Below, one piece after another: positions 30,109 through 42,472 of a DNA stretch of 64,000 nt (its first letter is position 1; each line of letters starts with the position of its first letter). Both the position numbers and the translations under genes were made by a program. The notes under the pieces are model-generated. The model saw only the letters and a program-made list of their open reading frames with translations, made no database searches and had not been told where the DNA came from. This DNA comes from Phymatolithon calcareum (Eukaryota; Rhodophyta; Florideophyceae; Hapalidiales). The DNA is taken from NCBI GenBank assembly GCA_977006965.1, contig OZ345378.1:496001-560000 (forward strand), in the 5' to 3' direction.

Positions 30109-31872
30109 TCACAATTCAATCACTTCAGGTCCTCGCGGCACTCGCAACGAGCGCGGAATATGTTCCCAGCTCCGTTCTTCAAACGTATTGAACTGTCTCA
30201 CCACGCGACCCAACCCGGCACGATGCAACATGCGCAATGGATGCAACAAAAAGTGTGCGAGACGCGGGTGAACCACATTTGTATAACTCGACACTGTGAC
30301 GCCGTCAACAATAAGATCGCCATGCAACGATGTCGGGGCGAACAATCCGTGTCGCATAGTGGTTGAAATTCCAGAAACTACCAGTGGTTTGCCGTCGGCA
30401 CTCTTCAGCGTGTCTCCAACTCGTACGTTCTGCGCTGTAACCATTCGTCCGTTGGCGTACAGATAATGCTCTCCAGAAATGCGCAACGGTGATGCGGGAC
30501 CATCATGTGAAATTTCGATGTATTTGGCTATCTGCCATCGCGATCGATGACCGAAGAAGAAAACGTCGGAGTGCTGACCTCCGCCAACGGCGACACTATG
30601 TCCGTGTTCCAATTCGTCCATGCGGACGGTACCTTGAAGTGTGGATACGCGTGCGTCCGCCGGGAAACAGTACCACTTAGCGTGGACATTCCAGGGATAT
30701 CCTGCATCCTTGCATTCACCGGAGGGAGATGTGATATTGCAACGACAATCAAGTGTTTGGCAAACATCCATGCAACAACTTCCGTCAATATACTCTTGAT
30801 TGATGAATTGAGCACCCTTAAAGTTTGCCCTTTTGTTCTTAGTGCCGAATTGCTTCACATTAAGAAGTTCGATTTTGGCTTCGTGAAAATCAGCTTCACA
30901 CCCAATGCTGACGCGATGAAAAGCTTTTCGGAAGATAGTACTGCTGGAGAAGTCAAGAGTGTTACATTGTCCCTTGAAAGTTTTTGTCATTTCCACAGTG
31001 TCCCAGTACAGATCCTGAATTCTTGAATTTGAGAAGTCAGCGTTCGATTTAAACGTTCCGTTAAACATGCCGAAGCCACGCCAGGTAGTTGCGTCGCAAT
31101 AGACACTGTCCAGGAATAGGGAATCTTGGAAAAGAGAGTCATTGAACGATGACAGGCGCTTGGCCTGCTCACCAGGAGCAGGCCTGTCATGACACCAGAA
31201 CTGACTAAAAGTGGTGTGATTAAAATACAAATCGGCACCATTAACTTCTTGGAAGACGATGGGAGTGATGAACTGCGACTTCAAGAAACCAGTGTACCTC
31301 ATGGTGACACGGCTGAAACGGATGAGATCGTTACCGGAAATGGTTCTCGCGCTAGGAGAGCGCTTGAATGTGCAGTCGATAAAAGCGACATCGTGAAGCT
31401 GACCCAACTCGAAAAGAGTATCAGATTCGAATCGACAGTTGGTGAACGTGACGTTCATGAATGAGAACTCAGAAAACTTGAGCTCCGCGGATTTGTCAAA
31501 GATGCTATTCCTGAATTCGACATTTTGGAAAACCATGTTGTGGAGACGCATAGGATTTGGCGTGAAAGAACCGAAATGACATTCGTTGAAGCGCACGTTA
31601 TAGAAGTTGGCGTCGGTGAAATTAGTGACACCTCGCGCATTATTCGTGAAGACGCAGCGGTTGAACTCAACGTCGTCCAAACTAGCTTCCGACAAGAGCC
31701 ATGCGAAATTTTTGCTCTCAAACACATGCTTCTTGATGCAGAGGTTGTGAAAGTTACCGATTGCCATGGGGGGATGATCCGCCTTGACGTTACAGTTTTC
31801 CCAATACACAGTCGCCGTGCATGCCTCCAACGTCAAAACGCACAAAAGTGCGACGAGCAAATAGCGATGCAT
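30109..31872 (-). CDS. secreted pentapeptide-like protein with C-terminal Hedgehog-type Hint domain
   Basis: The protein has 587 residues. Signal peptide MHRYLLVALLCVLTLEA. Residues ~25-365 carry a quasi-repeat in which aromatic and small residues recur about every five positions (FNRCVFTNN, YNVRFNECHF, VFQNVEFRNSIF, MNVTFTNCRF), indicating a right-handed beta-helix of pentapeptide-repeat type. A cysteine-rich neck (CCMDVCQTLDCRC) precedes WYCFPADARV, the start of a Hint domain whose first residue is C402. Hint landmarks: the T-x-x-H position of Hedgehog is SGEH (S466, H469), followed by GDTLKSADG and HGDLIVDGVTVSSY, where Hedgehog has SCY. The family self-cleaves through an N-S acyl shift at the Cys. 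The conserved Cys and His argue for activity; the T-to-S and C-to-S changes suggest altered second-step chemistry. No intron seen. It probably acts outside the cell. Confidence 0.85.
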   Translation of the reverse strand: MHRYLLVALLCVLTLEACTATVYWENCNVKADHPPMAIGNFHNLCIKKHVFESKNFAWLLSEASLDDVEFNRCVFTNNARGVTNFTDANFYNVRFNECHFGSFTPNPMRLHNMVFQNVEFRNSIFDKSAELKFSEFSFMNVTFTNCRFESDTLFELGQLHDVAFIDCTFKRSPSARTISGNDLIRFSRVTMRYTGFLKSQFITPIVFQEVNGADLYFNHTTFSQFWCHDRPAPGEQAKRLSSFNDSLFQDSLFLDSVYCDATTWRGFGMFNGTFKSNADFSNSRIQDLYWDTVEMTKTFKGQCNTLDFSSSTIFRKAFHRVSIGCEADFHEAKIELLNVKQFGTKNKRANFKGAQFINQEYIDGSCCMDVCQTLDCRCNITSPSGECKDAGYPWNVHAKWYCFPADARVSTLQGTVRMDELEHGHSVAVGGGQHSDVFFFGHRSRWQIAKYIEISHDGPASPLRISGEHYLYANGRMVTAQNVRVGDTLKSADGKPLVVSGISTTMRHGLFAPTSLHGDLIVDGVTVSSYTNVVHPRLAHFLLHPLRMLHRAGLGRVVRQFNTFEERSWEHIPRSLRVPRGPEVIEL

Positions 31873-33460
31873 GATGACGCCGTTCGGAGCAGCTTATCCC
31901 ACCGCGGAGCCGCACGATGGATCAGCGGATAGAGGAGGAAGTGGGGCGACCGCGTTACACAAGGGGGCAGGCCGTACTGTACAGGTGAGTGCCTTTGGTA
32001 AGGCGACGGGGTGGCGTCTGCACTGCAGCGGGAAATATGACATGTGGTCCAAAAGTGGGTTTTGGAGGAACACTCGCAACGGGGGGGGGGTCCGTGCGCG
32101 AGGCGAGAAGCAAGGATGCATTAGCATGATCATCATCAATTTTTGGACGATTTTTGTACCTGCGACAACGCTTACAATCGACGCAAGTCAGGTAATGTGC
32201 GTAAAAAGTGTAAGAAAATTAATCGATTTTTCAAGCCTTTCCCTCACCAGCAATGAATAGCTCTTGACAGCATGTTGTGATATGATGTAACGGTGGGAAC
32301 ACAGCGGATCAATTCAACTTAAAGCTCACATTTGATACAGATTACAGCCCTGGCTGATCGTGCTACATTACAAACGTCCATAACGACACGGGGCCAAAAA
32401 ATCTCTAAATTGTTTCATTGGATGGTGAGATGATGTACAGCCAATGATTGTATTCTGAAATATTTTTCAAAATACACGAGGAAATTGACTCGACTTTTTC
32501 AATTTTTCCGTTTTTCAATCCCAGTATCAAAAAAAGCTTCAATTTCAACTCCACGCAATAGGCGTTGCTCACGAGAGTCTACTGTACAGCGTTGTAGATA
32601 AATTACTGTCCCTAAACATCATGGTAGATATCCTGGTTGACTCAGGACCGATTCCGGATGTGGAAAAACTCGCACATATCGATATGCCGGAGAGATAGCG
32701 ATCGCTATCTCTCCGGCATGCATGGGAGCTTCCTGGCGGGCTCATTGATCGATGTTCTCAACTAGAGATATGTCGACCAGGGAAAACTGAATACTGCACC
32801 GTCTGCGGGCTCCAAAAGAGCAGACGTCCGGAATCTGGAGAACTAAAACTGCAGAACAATGTCGTGAAAAACGAAGAACTGCTCTTCCAGAGAGCCTTAT
32901 CACGTTTCTACGCGTATACGCCAATGATACGCAGTCAGGTTTTCTAATAATGCTGTGCTAATTATCCGTTGGGTCGTTTTCCCCTATCAGACCTTTTCGC
33001 CACTGCTGCAGCATATTTCTATTGGCTATAATGGCAACATCCAACGTGTCAGCTAAATTCAAAATTGGCGTGCCGACGTAGTCAGCTATCATAGTGTGCC
33101 GAATGCACCACAGAATGCAGCTGGCATATCATATCTAACGGTTTTAGATACGAAGAAGGTAAACAGGGCATCATGATCCGTGATCACAACAGGAGAATGC
33201 GGGAAATACCAATATTTCGATACTTCGGAAGAAACAGACCATGCTCAACGACTTATAGAGACTATACGGAAAAAAACAGGCACATGTGCCCAATAGGGTA
33301 GCAGTTCAGTTAGTTTCAAATTAATGATCCATATGATACACCATATTGTGTTTTATAATTGTTTTCTGATTCATATGCACGTGCCGTGCATTATTATCGT
33401 CAGCTACGTAGTGGATTCGTGCGTTACGGAACTAAACGGCTACCCGTGAAATTTGCCAAG
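31873..33460. other. spacer with perfect palindrome
   Basis: The promoter of the Hint gene should lie near 31873-32100. No other gene recognised. A 36-bp perfect palindrome is at 32684..32719. Confidence 0.45.
32684..32719. repeat. 36-bp perfect palindrome
   Basis: Two 18-base halves, ATGCCGGAGAGATAGCGA and its exact complement, meet without a spacer at 32701/32702. Confidence 0.92.
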
Positions 33461-33930
33461 CGAAAGTTTCGTTTAACTTTCGCGTTGACCAAACAGGTGA
33501 TCGAAAGTTTCGATTTCCTGTTCTTATCGAGGCAAAACTTCCTAAAAGGACAGTCGCAATTCCTTCTTTCTTAGCACAAATTTCCTCTTCAGTATTGGAA
33601 CTACAAAGTTTCGCTAACAAAATTTTAAAACTTCCGCTCCTTCCCAGCGAAATTTGCCAGCGAAAGTCGAAAGTTTCGCCAAAAACGGGAAAGTTTCGAT
33701 TTCTAGGAGCAAGTTTCGCAGGAAGAATGTGGGACATTTTTGGATTTTTTCATATCAATGGCAAGATCTCGTTCAGGTCTACAAAGTTTCGCTAAGGAAT
33801 TGAAATATAGACAAACTACAAACAGAATCTGGCCAATGAGAATTTGGCTACTGCGAAAGTTTCGATTTTGGCACGTTTCATGACACGTGTTCTCATCGAA
33901 AGTTTCGCAAAAGTTTCGCAAAGTTTCGCT
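33461..33930. repeat. cluster of AAAGTTTCG-type repeats
   Basis: Eleven copies of AGTTTCG, most within CGAAAGTTTCG or CAAAGTTTCGC, occur on the same strand in about 470 bases, irregularly spaced. A longer shared unit (GAAATTTGCCA followed by GCGAAAG) is seen near 33450 and 33650. CGAAA-G-TTTCG is itself an odd palindrome. The block has no coding signature. Confidence 0.8.
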
Positions 33931-36900
33931 TGGGAAATCCAGATCCGTAACTTTGCGTATCATACGTATGATAGTTTTGCAAATGGATACGTTGCTTCTG
34001 CCGAAGTGTCAGCAATAGTCTTCCATGCCTATGCATGGTCCAAGCGTGTAAGTTTGTTTCAAATGGACAATCGATGATTAAAAATCTAACCGTGATATCA
34101 ACAGGTCGATAAAAATTCGTCAACTGTGTTAAAAAGTTGAAAATGAGAAAAATCGCTATTTCCTGCACTCTCCAGCTGTTGTCCGATGCCGTAGACTGTA
34201 ACTACAGTACAATATGATACTGGACTCAGATTTTCCTTCGTTTCCTGTTGTGCCACCTTGCAAACCTCCAAATAATGAACAGAGAGGTGCCGGTGCTGGT
34301 GCCTCGCCAAGGGAACAAAGTACCTGTAGTGCGCTGTAATACACTGGAGGTGGAATGTACTGAGGTGCACTTCGCGAGATAAAAAGTCTGGGAATGTGTC
34401 CTGTCAAAAACCCCAGGTCACGAGAGCCTAAGGAGGTTGCTCGACACACCCCCACACAAACGTGTGTCTAAATCTCGACTGTTAGACTCCCCGTCAAAGT
34501 TCAAATACGGCAGTGGCTGCATGGGCTGTTACACAGTGTGCAGTCATCCAATGAAAGTGCCTAAAGATATATGCAGTCGGCGACCGTCCATGGACTTCGA
34601 ATGATTTTCGTCTGAAGCGTTTATTTCTCGAAGGCGCACTTTCAGAATTCTCGATCTTCCTTCTACAAAGGCACGCAAAAACGAAGTCCGCGCTATATTG
34701 GAGTCAAAGGCTGCCTCGAAGTCAGCTGAGGCTATTCCCAATCCTATGTCAACATTTTGCTCCAGTCTCCAAGTCGTTGTTCAGTACTGGCCTACATTGG
34801 CTTGTTTTGCAATAGTAGGTTGTATCTCATTCAAGCTCATTGAGGTCATTTTGACATATGGCGGAGGCTGCGGATGCGATCATCAGCGGAGCACAAATAG
34901 CAGTGGACATCACGAGATGGATCATCGATTCTACCGGTGCACCTCCATCGCCAGCGATGGACCGTCTCGATTTTCGCAAACATAACTGTTGAAACTTTGG
35001 ATGGTTTGAATAAATTGGAGGATGATACTTATAAGCTGAGCTATGCGGTCCCAAGCACGGGATTGGTCTCACGATTGATCCGCATGCGCATGATGACGGG
35101 GCATTCGAAATTGCGTCTGTGCACGTGAACTATTCAAGTGTCAAACTGGACTGAGAGAATATATTTGCAGGTGATTAGGTCAATGAATGGGTACATTTCC
35201 AACCCCGCACAACTGACAACCTTGGACACAAGTTGTGTAACATTAAAATTGTAAACGCGATGAAGAGTATTGGAATGTTGAGCAAGAGCGCGTGATGCGT
35301 CATTGTTTGCGCGAGGAAGAATTGCCAAGTGTTCCTCACGAAGAAAGCATAAGCAGTCTTAAAATTCCAGTCCCACCTCATGTTCGACCATGTACTGCAT
35401 GGTCTTGGGTGATGGACTAGTTTCTTGACGTTCTTTCCACTAAACCTCCATGCCCATGTCACCAAATTCCTCGAACAAACTCATATTTGAAGTCCTCCCA
35501 TTTTTGCTTTTTTCCATCAGCCATCATGACCGATGGATGTGGTCATGATCATCCCAAGGCTGTGCAATTAAACGAGTCGTGGACAGCGAATTGACATGGG
35601 TGAATGGGCCGATTCTGAAAATAATTCCGCTTCCTTGCATGTCCTCCGCTCTGATGAGCCCTGCTTCACTGGCAACTGCGGTATTCAAATATTGCAGTTA
35701 CTGCATGGACCACCACAAGCTTAGTGATCAGAGTATGCAGTTAAAGTGGACTTCACGTGGTCAGCGACCATCCTAGGGCGTCTGATGAGTTGTGTACGGA
35801 ACCGTCGATGTGCATCGGCAACCATACCAAATACAATCCTGAGGATGCATCCGGCAAGGCGAGCAATGAGGGGCAGATCTGCACGTCTTTGTAATGGCAA
35901 AGGGGACAGGGGCTTGCAGGTGGCATTTCGACTGCTCCGCCATGTTTGCATGACTTAACACTGCTTATTTGTTTCTGCGAGTCATTTGTGCACGGTGCGA
36001 GAAGTTTTTTTTCTTCAAATGCGAAAACATTGCCCTGGGGGATCCCTGGGGTTGACTTCGAGCTGCTTTTTGGAATTTGAGGTCGGGGTCGCTTCGCTGT
36101 GTGGATTTGCGGATTTGAGGCCCAAAGGCAAGTACGTCCCTCCCGCGCACTCTTCAACTTCCTCGTAACGGCACATACACGGTTGTGAACTCAGGGACTA
36201 AACCCGGAATCCAAGGGCCAAGAGTCAAGAAATCAGCACAAAAACGAATTCGGGTTCTGCCCATGTTGACGCCAACAGACGGCAGTACTATTTCTGTCGC
36301 CTTGCTTGATCGCAATGGCTCAGGCGCACAGAGGAAAGACAAAACTCGTGGTAACATAGGTGCATAACGTTATCAGAGTCGTGCACAATACAACCTAGGA
36401 AAATGCACTGGTGCCCGAGAAAAAAAAGCATCGGCTGCTCTAAGCGCAGTGGAACATGCTCTTCAGTAATGCGATTTGCCCTTGAAAGTGAAACGTGCTC
36501 GTCGTGCTCCAGAACTAGATTGTTCAAATGCACACTGAATAAGCTTCCACGCGGCCTACAGCAAGTTTCGATTTCTTCCAACGTCAGATCCAGCGTATCA
36601 CCTTTGCTCTTCGCGTTCGAATATAATGAGCTGGGATCAACGCAATCCACATTGACACGACGCAAGCGCTTGTTTTCTGCAAGAAATTGCCATATTTTTC
36701 CGCAAACATGTTTCCCGTAATACAGGTAAATTCTTCAATCGTACTCGCTGTCTTTGTAACGGCGTCAATGCACACCATGTGTTCCGTGACAACAGAGTCC
36801 GATTGTACCATTCGCTAGATTCTCGTCTCCAAAAGTGTTGAAATGCTCGATTTTCGAAAAAACGTTTTGTGTGTTCTCAAAACTTTCCGATTCAGACACA

Positions 36901-38615
36901 TCAGAATAAGAAGGCGTCCACCAAGTGTCTGACGAATGGGGGGAAAATTGAATTCACACCGGCCTCGACCTGGACGTTTGGACATGACGCCACAATGGAT
37001 TGCAAATGCTTTGCAGAAAAACAAACCGATGCATGCATCAAACCCAAAAACTCTTGACAAGCACGAAACAACTGCACTGCCTCGGCCAGCAAGCGTCATA
37101 TTGCTTCGGAATTCAGTGTAAACGTGAGCACATTTTGCAGGAAATTGAAGAGCGTGCCCCTCCAAATCATCTCCAGATTGGAAAGACGTTTCACTGTCGG
37201 TCCCAGTGAATCCAACATCACAGGCAGGATCCCGCCGCATGCCAAGAAGAGTAGAGAAAGTTCTTGCACTCCGATTGTGTGCTCAACCTCCGCCGCATGT
37301 TAGTTCTGGTTCGCACATTGCCCTTCAAGTGTAGAGTCTTCAGGCTCCCGATGCACAACTTCAAAATGTCTTCTAGGTTTATCTCCTCCGATACGTCGAA
37401 CAGAGACGAAATCGGAGGTCTTTTCGCACTTAAAGGCAAAAGCAGTCCATGAAACCAATTGCGCTGAAAATGAACACCATGTTAACAATCATCGATGTGC
37501 TTCAGAGCGTTACTGTACAAAAGAACGCGATGTTGACCGAGATTATATTTTCCATGTCGGAATTCGAAGACGGTCCACACCAATCAAAAAATGATATCAG
37601 CGCTTGTACGACGAATGGAATATCAAAACACGCTGCAGCGCGGCTGGAAAAGATATGGTACGAGTTCAGCGTCGTTTGAGATGATTGCTCTCCATCGATT
37701 CCGATTCCATGGTTACTGTAGTTTCGGATACATCTTGAAGAAATGGTTGTGTCATGGACCATTGTCGGGAACGCGTCTGTGCAACACATTAAAATTCTTC
37801 TTTGCTGACGGCATAATGTGAGTTGACATGGAATCGGGAGGACAATAACTTTGCCACTGCTTTTGGATAGCTGTGGAAAGAGCTGCGGCCAGAGATGATG
37901 CAAATTGATCCACGGTATGACAAACCCTGCGTCCTAGCCCAACGCAGGCCAACGCTCGTGACGGCAGCTTCCTGCGCTCAAGTGCGAGGGTCCCAGAGCA
38001 ATTTTCACCAGCCAAGCATCGAGGCAGCGGATTCTACCATTCGATGAGTGCTTTACGCAACGGCGATGGGCATTTTATAGATGACAACTCCAATTGATCC
38101 CCCGGAAGACTCACTGGGAACGAACAATCTGACTGCCGGGCCGTCGATTACGAAGGTCGCTACTTTACAGTAGTTTGTAACGCTACTACATTGGCTTTGG
38201 CGGCAAGAATTTCATTGAGAAAACTGTCGCAGTGTAGGTGATCTTGGTCATTTTGGCCTGTGTTGTTACGTTTATGTCACAATAAGTAGGCATTCTCTAG
38301 GAAGCATTGTTTTCTAAAAGAAACAGATAATGACAGACGCAGTGGAACAGGCTGCTGTGTCTTTGACGCCTAATCTTTTTGGCAGAATAATCGCTAAATT
38401 GGTGCATGATGAAGTCATAATCTGAAGTACATAATCGGTCAGATTGTAGAAATTGAAAAGGGACTGCCAAGGACAGTCATCATTCGACGCGGAGGCATTT
38501 GCCGCCGTACATATGCTTTTCAAGCAATGTCAACTCTACAGCTTTCCCACAGCAGCACTATCTGATGGTTCACTGACAGCCGTAGCTGCATAGACGCGCT
38601 CACCGGCAACCGCGA
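33931..38615. other. long gene-poor region
   Basis: No gene can be supported. A series of minus-strand frames (35753..36157, 36288..36665, 36815..37240) lies in succession and could be one decayed gene, but I recognise no domain. The right end joins the LINE remnant. Confidence 0.35.
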
Positions 38616-39236
38616 ATGTTTGATGACATGGTGCGGAATCTATGGAATCGTCTGGAACTGTTATTTTCACGCGAGGTTCACATAGAATGTATTTGGATAT
38701 CGAGTCACTGCGGCGTCGCGAAGAATGAGGCCGCTGATGAGCTCGCGCGGCGGGGGAATTTTGTAATCGAGTCTGGTGTTGCATCAAGCGATACCTCTCA
38801 CTTTGGAAGCGGCACGATCCATTATCAAGCCGCCCTCTAGAAGCATACCAGTGATCCTACCTACGCTTCCGAAAGATCTGCACATCTCGCAGGGATGTGC
38901 AGAAGTGAGGTACTGAACCAGCTCATAGTAAATTGCTGTCCTATCGTGGCATGCTTTCACTATGGACACAGCAGGATGAACCGCTACTCTACGACCCAGT
39001 GTGCAAAATGTGCCCGTATGACGTCACGGAGACAGTGGAGCACTTCATCCTACGCTGTTCTGGTCCGGTTGCCTCTCGACGACGATTCATCGGAAGAGTG
39101 CGCGGCAAAACGGTAGAAGATATGTGCAGGGAGAGACCCGTTGAGATACTCCAATATTTAAACAATGAGAACTTGCTCTAGGGTAAGTTCTGGCGTTAAT
39201 TAACGCATTCTGCATTAAAGAAAGAAAGAAAATACA
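38616..39236 (+). mobile_element. 3' end of a decayed LINE-type (non-LTR) retrotransposon
   Basis: The first frame ends an RNase H domain: IWISSHCGVAKNEAADELAR carries the typical H...NE.AD.LA motif. After a frame change, 38933..39181 encodes the C-terminal finger-like segment CKMCPYDVTETVEHFILRC (C-x2-C, H, C) typical of LINE reverse-transcriptase tails, ending at 39181. A short 3' UTR and an A-rich tail (AAAGAAAGAAAGAAAA, about 39215..39231) follow. The frame change and missing 5' part show that it is dead and 5'-truncated. Confidence 0.8.
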
Positions 39237-40145
39237 GTCATGAATCCGGACGCACTTGGTGGTTTTGCGGGCTGCAGCGCGCTGAATCGGAATAGTATGC
39301 TCAAATTTGGGCATTAGTTTGCGGCATAGGATCTATTTTCATATGATGCCAGCGCAGATGTTCGACTATGCTCTCTGCAATGCAGTATTGGCATATGAAA
39401 GTCAGGCTCCTCAGAGATGCTGTTGGATATGGTATGGACCACCACGCAACGCCCGGGAGACACATGATATCTGGTAGTCAGCTGAGGAAGAACGACTTGA
39501 CGCTGTGGTCCATGTCAGACCTCCCTGAAATGAACGGCCCCCTCGTCCAAAAGGGGGTTGGCCGTGTACTTTTTCTGAGAGGGTCTGTTTTTGATCAAGG
39601 GTCAAATGTACTTTTCCAATGATGTTCAATGGGGGTGAAAACAAGGTTGATGCAGCCGTCTGTCGACAAGGGCATCAAATAAGCGCAATACTTGGCCCTG
39701 AACTAGTAGTACGGGTTCCTCCTCGTATTTCTAGTTCAAGTTTGAGTAATCAAGGAGCTGCTGTAGTTAGGCAGTAAGAGCACATCCGAATCGCATCGGG
39801 TGCGGATCAGGCTATTGACGCGTCGCCTAACACAATGGGAAACTGTGAACCAAACAATGGCTCCATAGTGTTGCTAATGTCTCAGAAAAGCCATCTGTCT
39901 CCTTGCAGTTTGCTGGATGACTACAGCTAGACTACCGTGTATTTTTTAGAAAAAGACATCTTAGTCTTCTTTAAAGAGAATTGGCAAACTAAAAGACAAT
40001 TTTTGTACTGTTCCATGATGATGGTGTGACATGATGGAACTCTCATGTGACACTCTGTGGCCTGCAGATCTCGACAGAAATCATAAACAAAAAGAACTCA
40101 CCACAATCTCAACAACTCCAACACCAGCAACCAACTGCCAGCATA
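39237..40145. other. spacer
   Basis: No gene seen. A GC-rich hairpin (ACGGCC ... GGCCGT) lies at 39534..39565. The end should hold the promoter of the BtuF-like gene. Confidence 0.4.
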
Positions 40146-41151
40146 ATGGCAAAGGAGACAATAATCTCCCTGCTCCCAAGCGCCACAGAAATCCTCTTCG
40201 CCCTCGGCGCAGGTCCCGAAGTAGTCGGCATAACGCACGAATGCCCCACCTTCGCCGCCGGCCGTGTGAAATGCACCTCCAACATGCTACCATCCGGTCT
40301 GTCCGCTTCTGAGATCGACGCGGCCGTCTCAGCAAGTCTGCGTGCGGATCCCCACACCATCTACCGTCTCGACGTGGATGCCGTGCGTCGTCTCTCCCCC
40401 ACCATAATTGTCACGCAGTCGCTGTGTCCCGTGTGCGCCGTGCCGGAAGCGGCCGTGCAGGCTGTTGCATGCACGCTGCCGCGCACATGCAAGGTTGTGT
40501 CGGCCGACCCGCACACGCTTGATGAGCTTTTCGCGTCCATTTCTCACATTGCGGCTGCGGTGGGTCGACAGAGGGAGGGTGAGACGGTTGTGCGACAACT
40601 GAGGGGGCGACTGCGGCGGGTGAAGGAGTTGGTCGGCAACCTTCCACGGAAACGAGTCATGGTGCTCGAGTGGCCGGACCCGCCGTACGCTCCTGGACAT
40701 TGGGTACCAGGTAAGTTGGGTTTTGTTGCACGAGGGATATTATGGACGGTGTCTGACCGAAGTTGTGGTGAATTTTGAAGACATGATTGAGAGTGCGGGA
40801 GGTATTTGCGTGCTTGGCAAAAGTGGCGAGAAGTCTGTGAGGGTTAGTTGGGAAACGGTTATTGCTGTGAAGGGTGATGTTATTGTGAATGCGTTTTGTG
40901 GTTATGAGTTGGAGGATAATCAGAGGGAAGTGGAGAAAATTAGAGATTGGGCGGAATGGAAGGCTGCTTCAAAGCAGGCGACTGTTTTTGCGACGAACGG
41001 TTCCGCGTTCTTCAGTCGTCCGGGACCAAGGTTGGTGGATGGGACGGAGATACTTGCATTTGTTATTCATGGGATTGAAGAGTTTCGCCCGAAAAAAGGG
41101 TGCGCCTCTGTGTTGAAGGACGGAAAATGGATGGATGTAGCCGATGGTTGA
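40146..41151 (+). CDS. BtuF/TroA-like metal-chelate binding protein, spliced
   Basis: Member of the helical-backbone periplasmic-binding-protein fold (PF01497 type) that in bacteria binds cobalamin or ferric siderophores. The coding sequence joins 40146..40710 and 40781..41151, giving 311 residues. The 70-base intron (gtaagt to tgaag, phase 1) gives WVPDMIESAGGI, the usual 'P-x-(D)-I-x-x-AGG' junction of the two lobes. The start MAKETIISLLPSATEILFALGAG is the classic first strand and helix, and VVGITHECP and TIIVTQSLCPVCA follow. There is no signal peptide, so the protein appears cytosolic, unlike the bacterial secreted form. A cobalamin or corrinoid role is an inference; related cytosolic proteins occur in plants and algae without assigned function. 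The acceptor ...gaag is not the preferred cag, but the frame demands it. Confidence 0.85.
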
Positions 41152-41287
41152 GTGATTCGGTCGTTTGGATGATAGATTCAGTGTCACTACATTATATTGC
41201 ATCCTTTTGGACACCATTCGTGTTTGTACAGTGTGCAACAAAAGGCAAAAAGTATCATGTGGTGTCGATGCCTGCAGTTCAAAAGAC

Positions 41288-41288
<1 letters not shown>

Positions 41289-41323
<35 letters not shown>
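41289..41323. repeat. (TCA)n microsatellite, 35 bp
   Basis: Almost 12 uninterrupted copies of the triplet. Confidence 0.95.
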
Positions 41324-41720
41324 GGTACTTTGACTCAATGACAAGTGTGGCTCCGTTGCCGTCCCTCCAACGAGGTGCAGGTTGGGATAGAATTGCTAAT
41401 GCTTTGTGTGCACAGATGAAATTTGAGGTGCCAAACATGAATGAATGAATGAATTCGTGAGGTAGGCAAGACGGTTAGTGGCATAGATATCGTTCGTTCG
41501 TTCGTTCGTCTGAAGGTACGGTTGTGAAGGAATGCGGGTGGTGGAGGGGACAGAAATGGTTGGGTTGTATATATGTTGGGAAGAAATTGACGGAAGAAAA
41601 GGGATGCTGTCTGAGTGATAGTTGATTCGTCGAAACAAGCGCGAGTCAGCGGGGTGAGGAAGAGCAAACGGGTGCCAATGTGTGTTCAAGGAAGGTTCAT
41701 CATCATCATGATAAATTTTC

Positions 41721-41721
41721 C

Positions 41722-41777
<56 letters not shown>
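41721..41777. repeat. (CTGT)n microsatellite, 57 bp
   Basis: About 14 perfect tetranucleotide copies. Confidence 0.95.
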
Positions 41778-42445
41778 GGCTGGTGGACGGTGTGATGTAC
41801 AGTATGTATGGAAATGATGTTGCCAGTCAAAGATGCAGCGTATGTGGTTAGTTGTGGTGATTGAATCTCCTCAAAGATGAACAGTATGTATGCTGGTTAG
41901 TATTTGGGGCATGGATTCGACGTCGAACGATCGACGAGATTGGATTAGAAGGCTGGTTTTTCTCGCATGCGTATCGTTGTAATTGTGTGCTCCGCGGGGA
42001 AGTTAGGCGGTCTAGACGACAGGCAAGTTTTGTTTGACATAATTTAGAGAGAATGCCTTCAAACATGGCAGCATGGTTGACCTGATTGAGCGTTTCAGGT
42101 CAGGTGATGATGAAAGCCTCTCCAGTTTCCCGACGTCATCCCGAACCGAACCGAACCGTGGTAGGGTTGCCAACTTTTCCAAGGGGGTAACGTTGGAAGC
42201 GGCGCGCATAGCGGATTGCGAGGAGTTCCCTGGTGTGTATTCCGATGATATTTTCAGGTATTCGGTTCACATTAGGCAAATGTTGCGCGAGAATTGGTGG
42301 GTGGTTATGGGAAAATTTGCAAGCAGTTATCGGATGAGTTGATGACGAAGGTGAAAGGCGCGGCAAGAGGATCAGGAGGGAATACGGTTGAGAGACGGCG
42401 GGCGGCAGCAGGCGGGAGATCGATCAGAAGGGTGAAGGTTAATAA

Positions 42446-42472
42446 TTATTTCAATAATTATTATTGAAATAA
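42446..42472. repeat. 27-bp AT-rich palindrome
   Basis: 13-bp arms (TTATTTCAATAAT against ATTATTGAAATAA) around one base. Confidence 0.75.

Noticed and set aside
33461-33930. CRISPR array in the AAAGTTTCG cluster
   Set aside because: Repeat units are about 9-11 bases, spacing is irregular, and the genome is eukaryotic.
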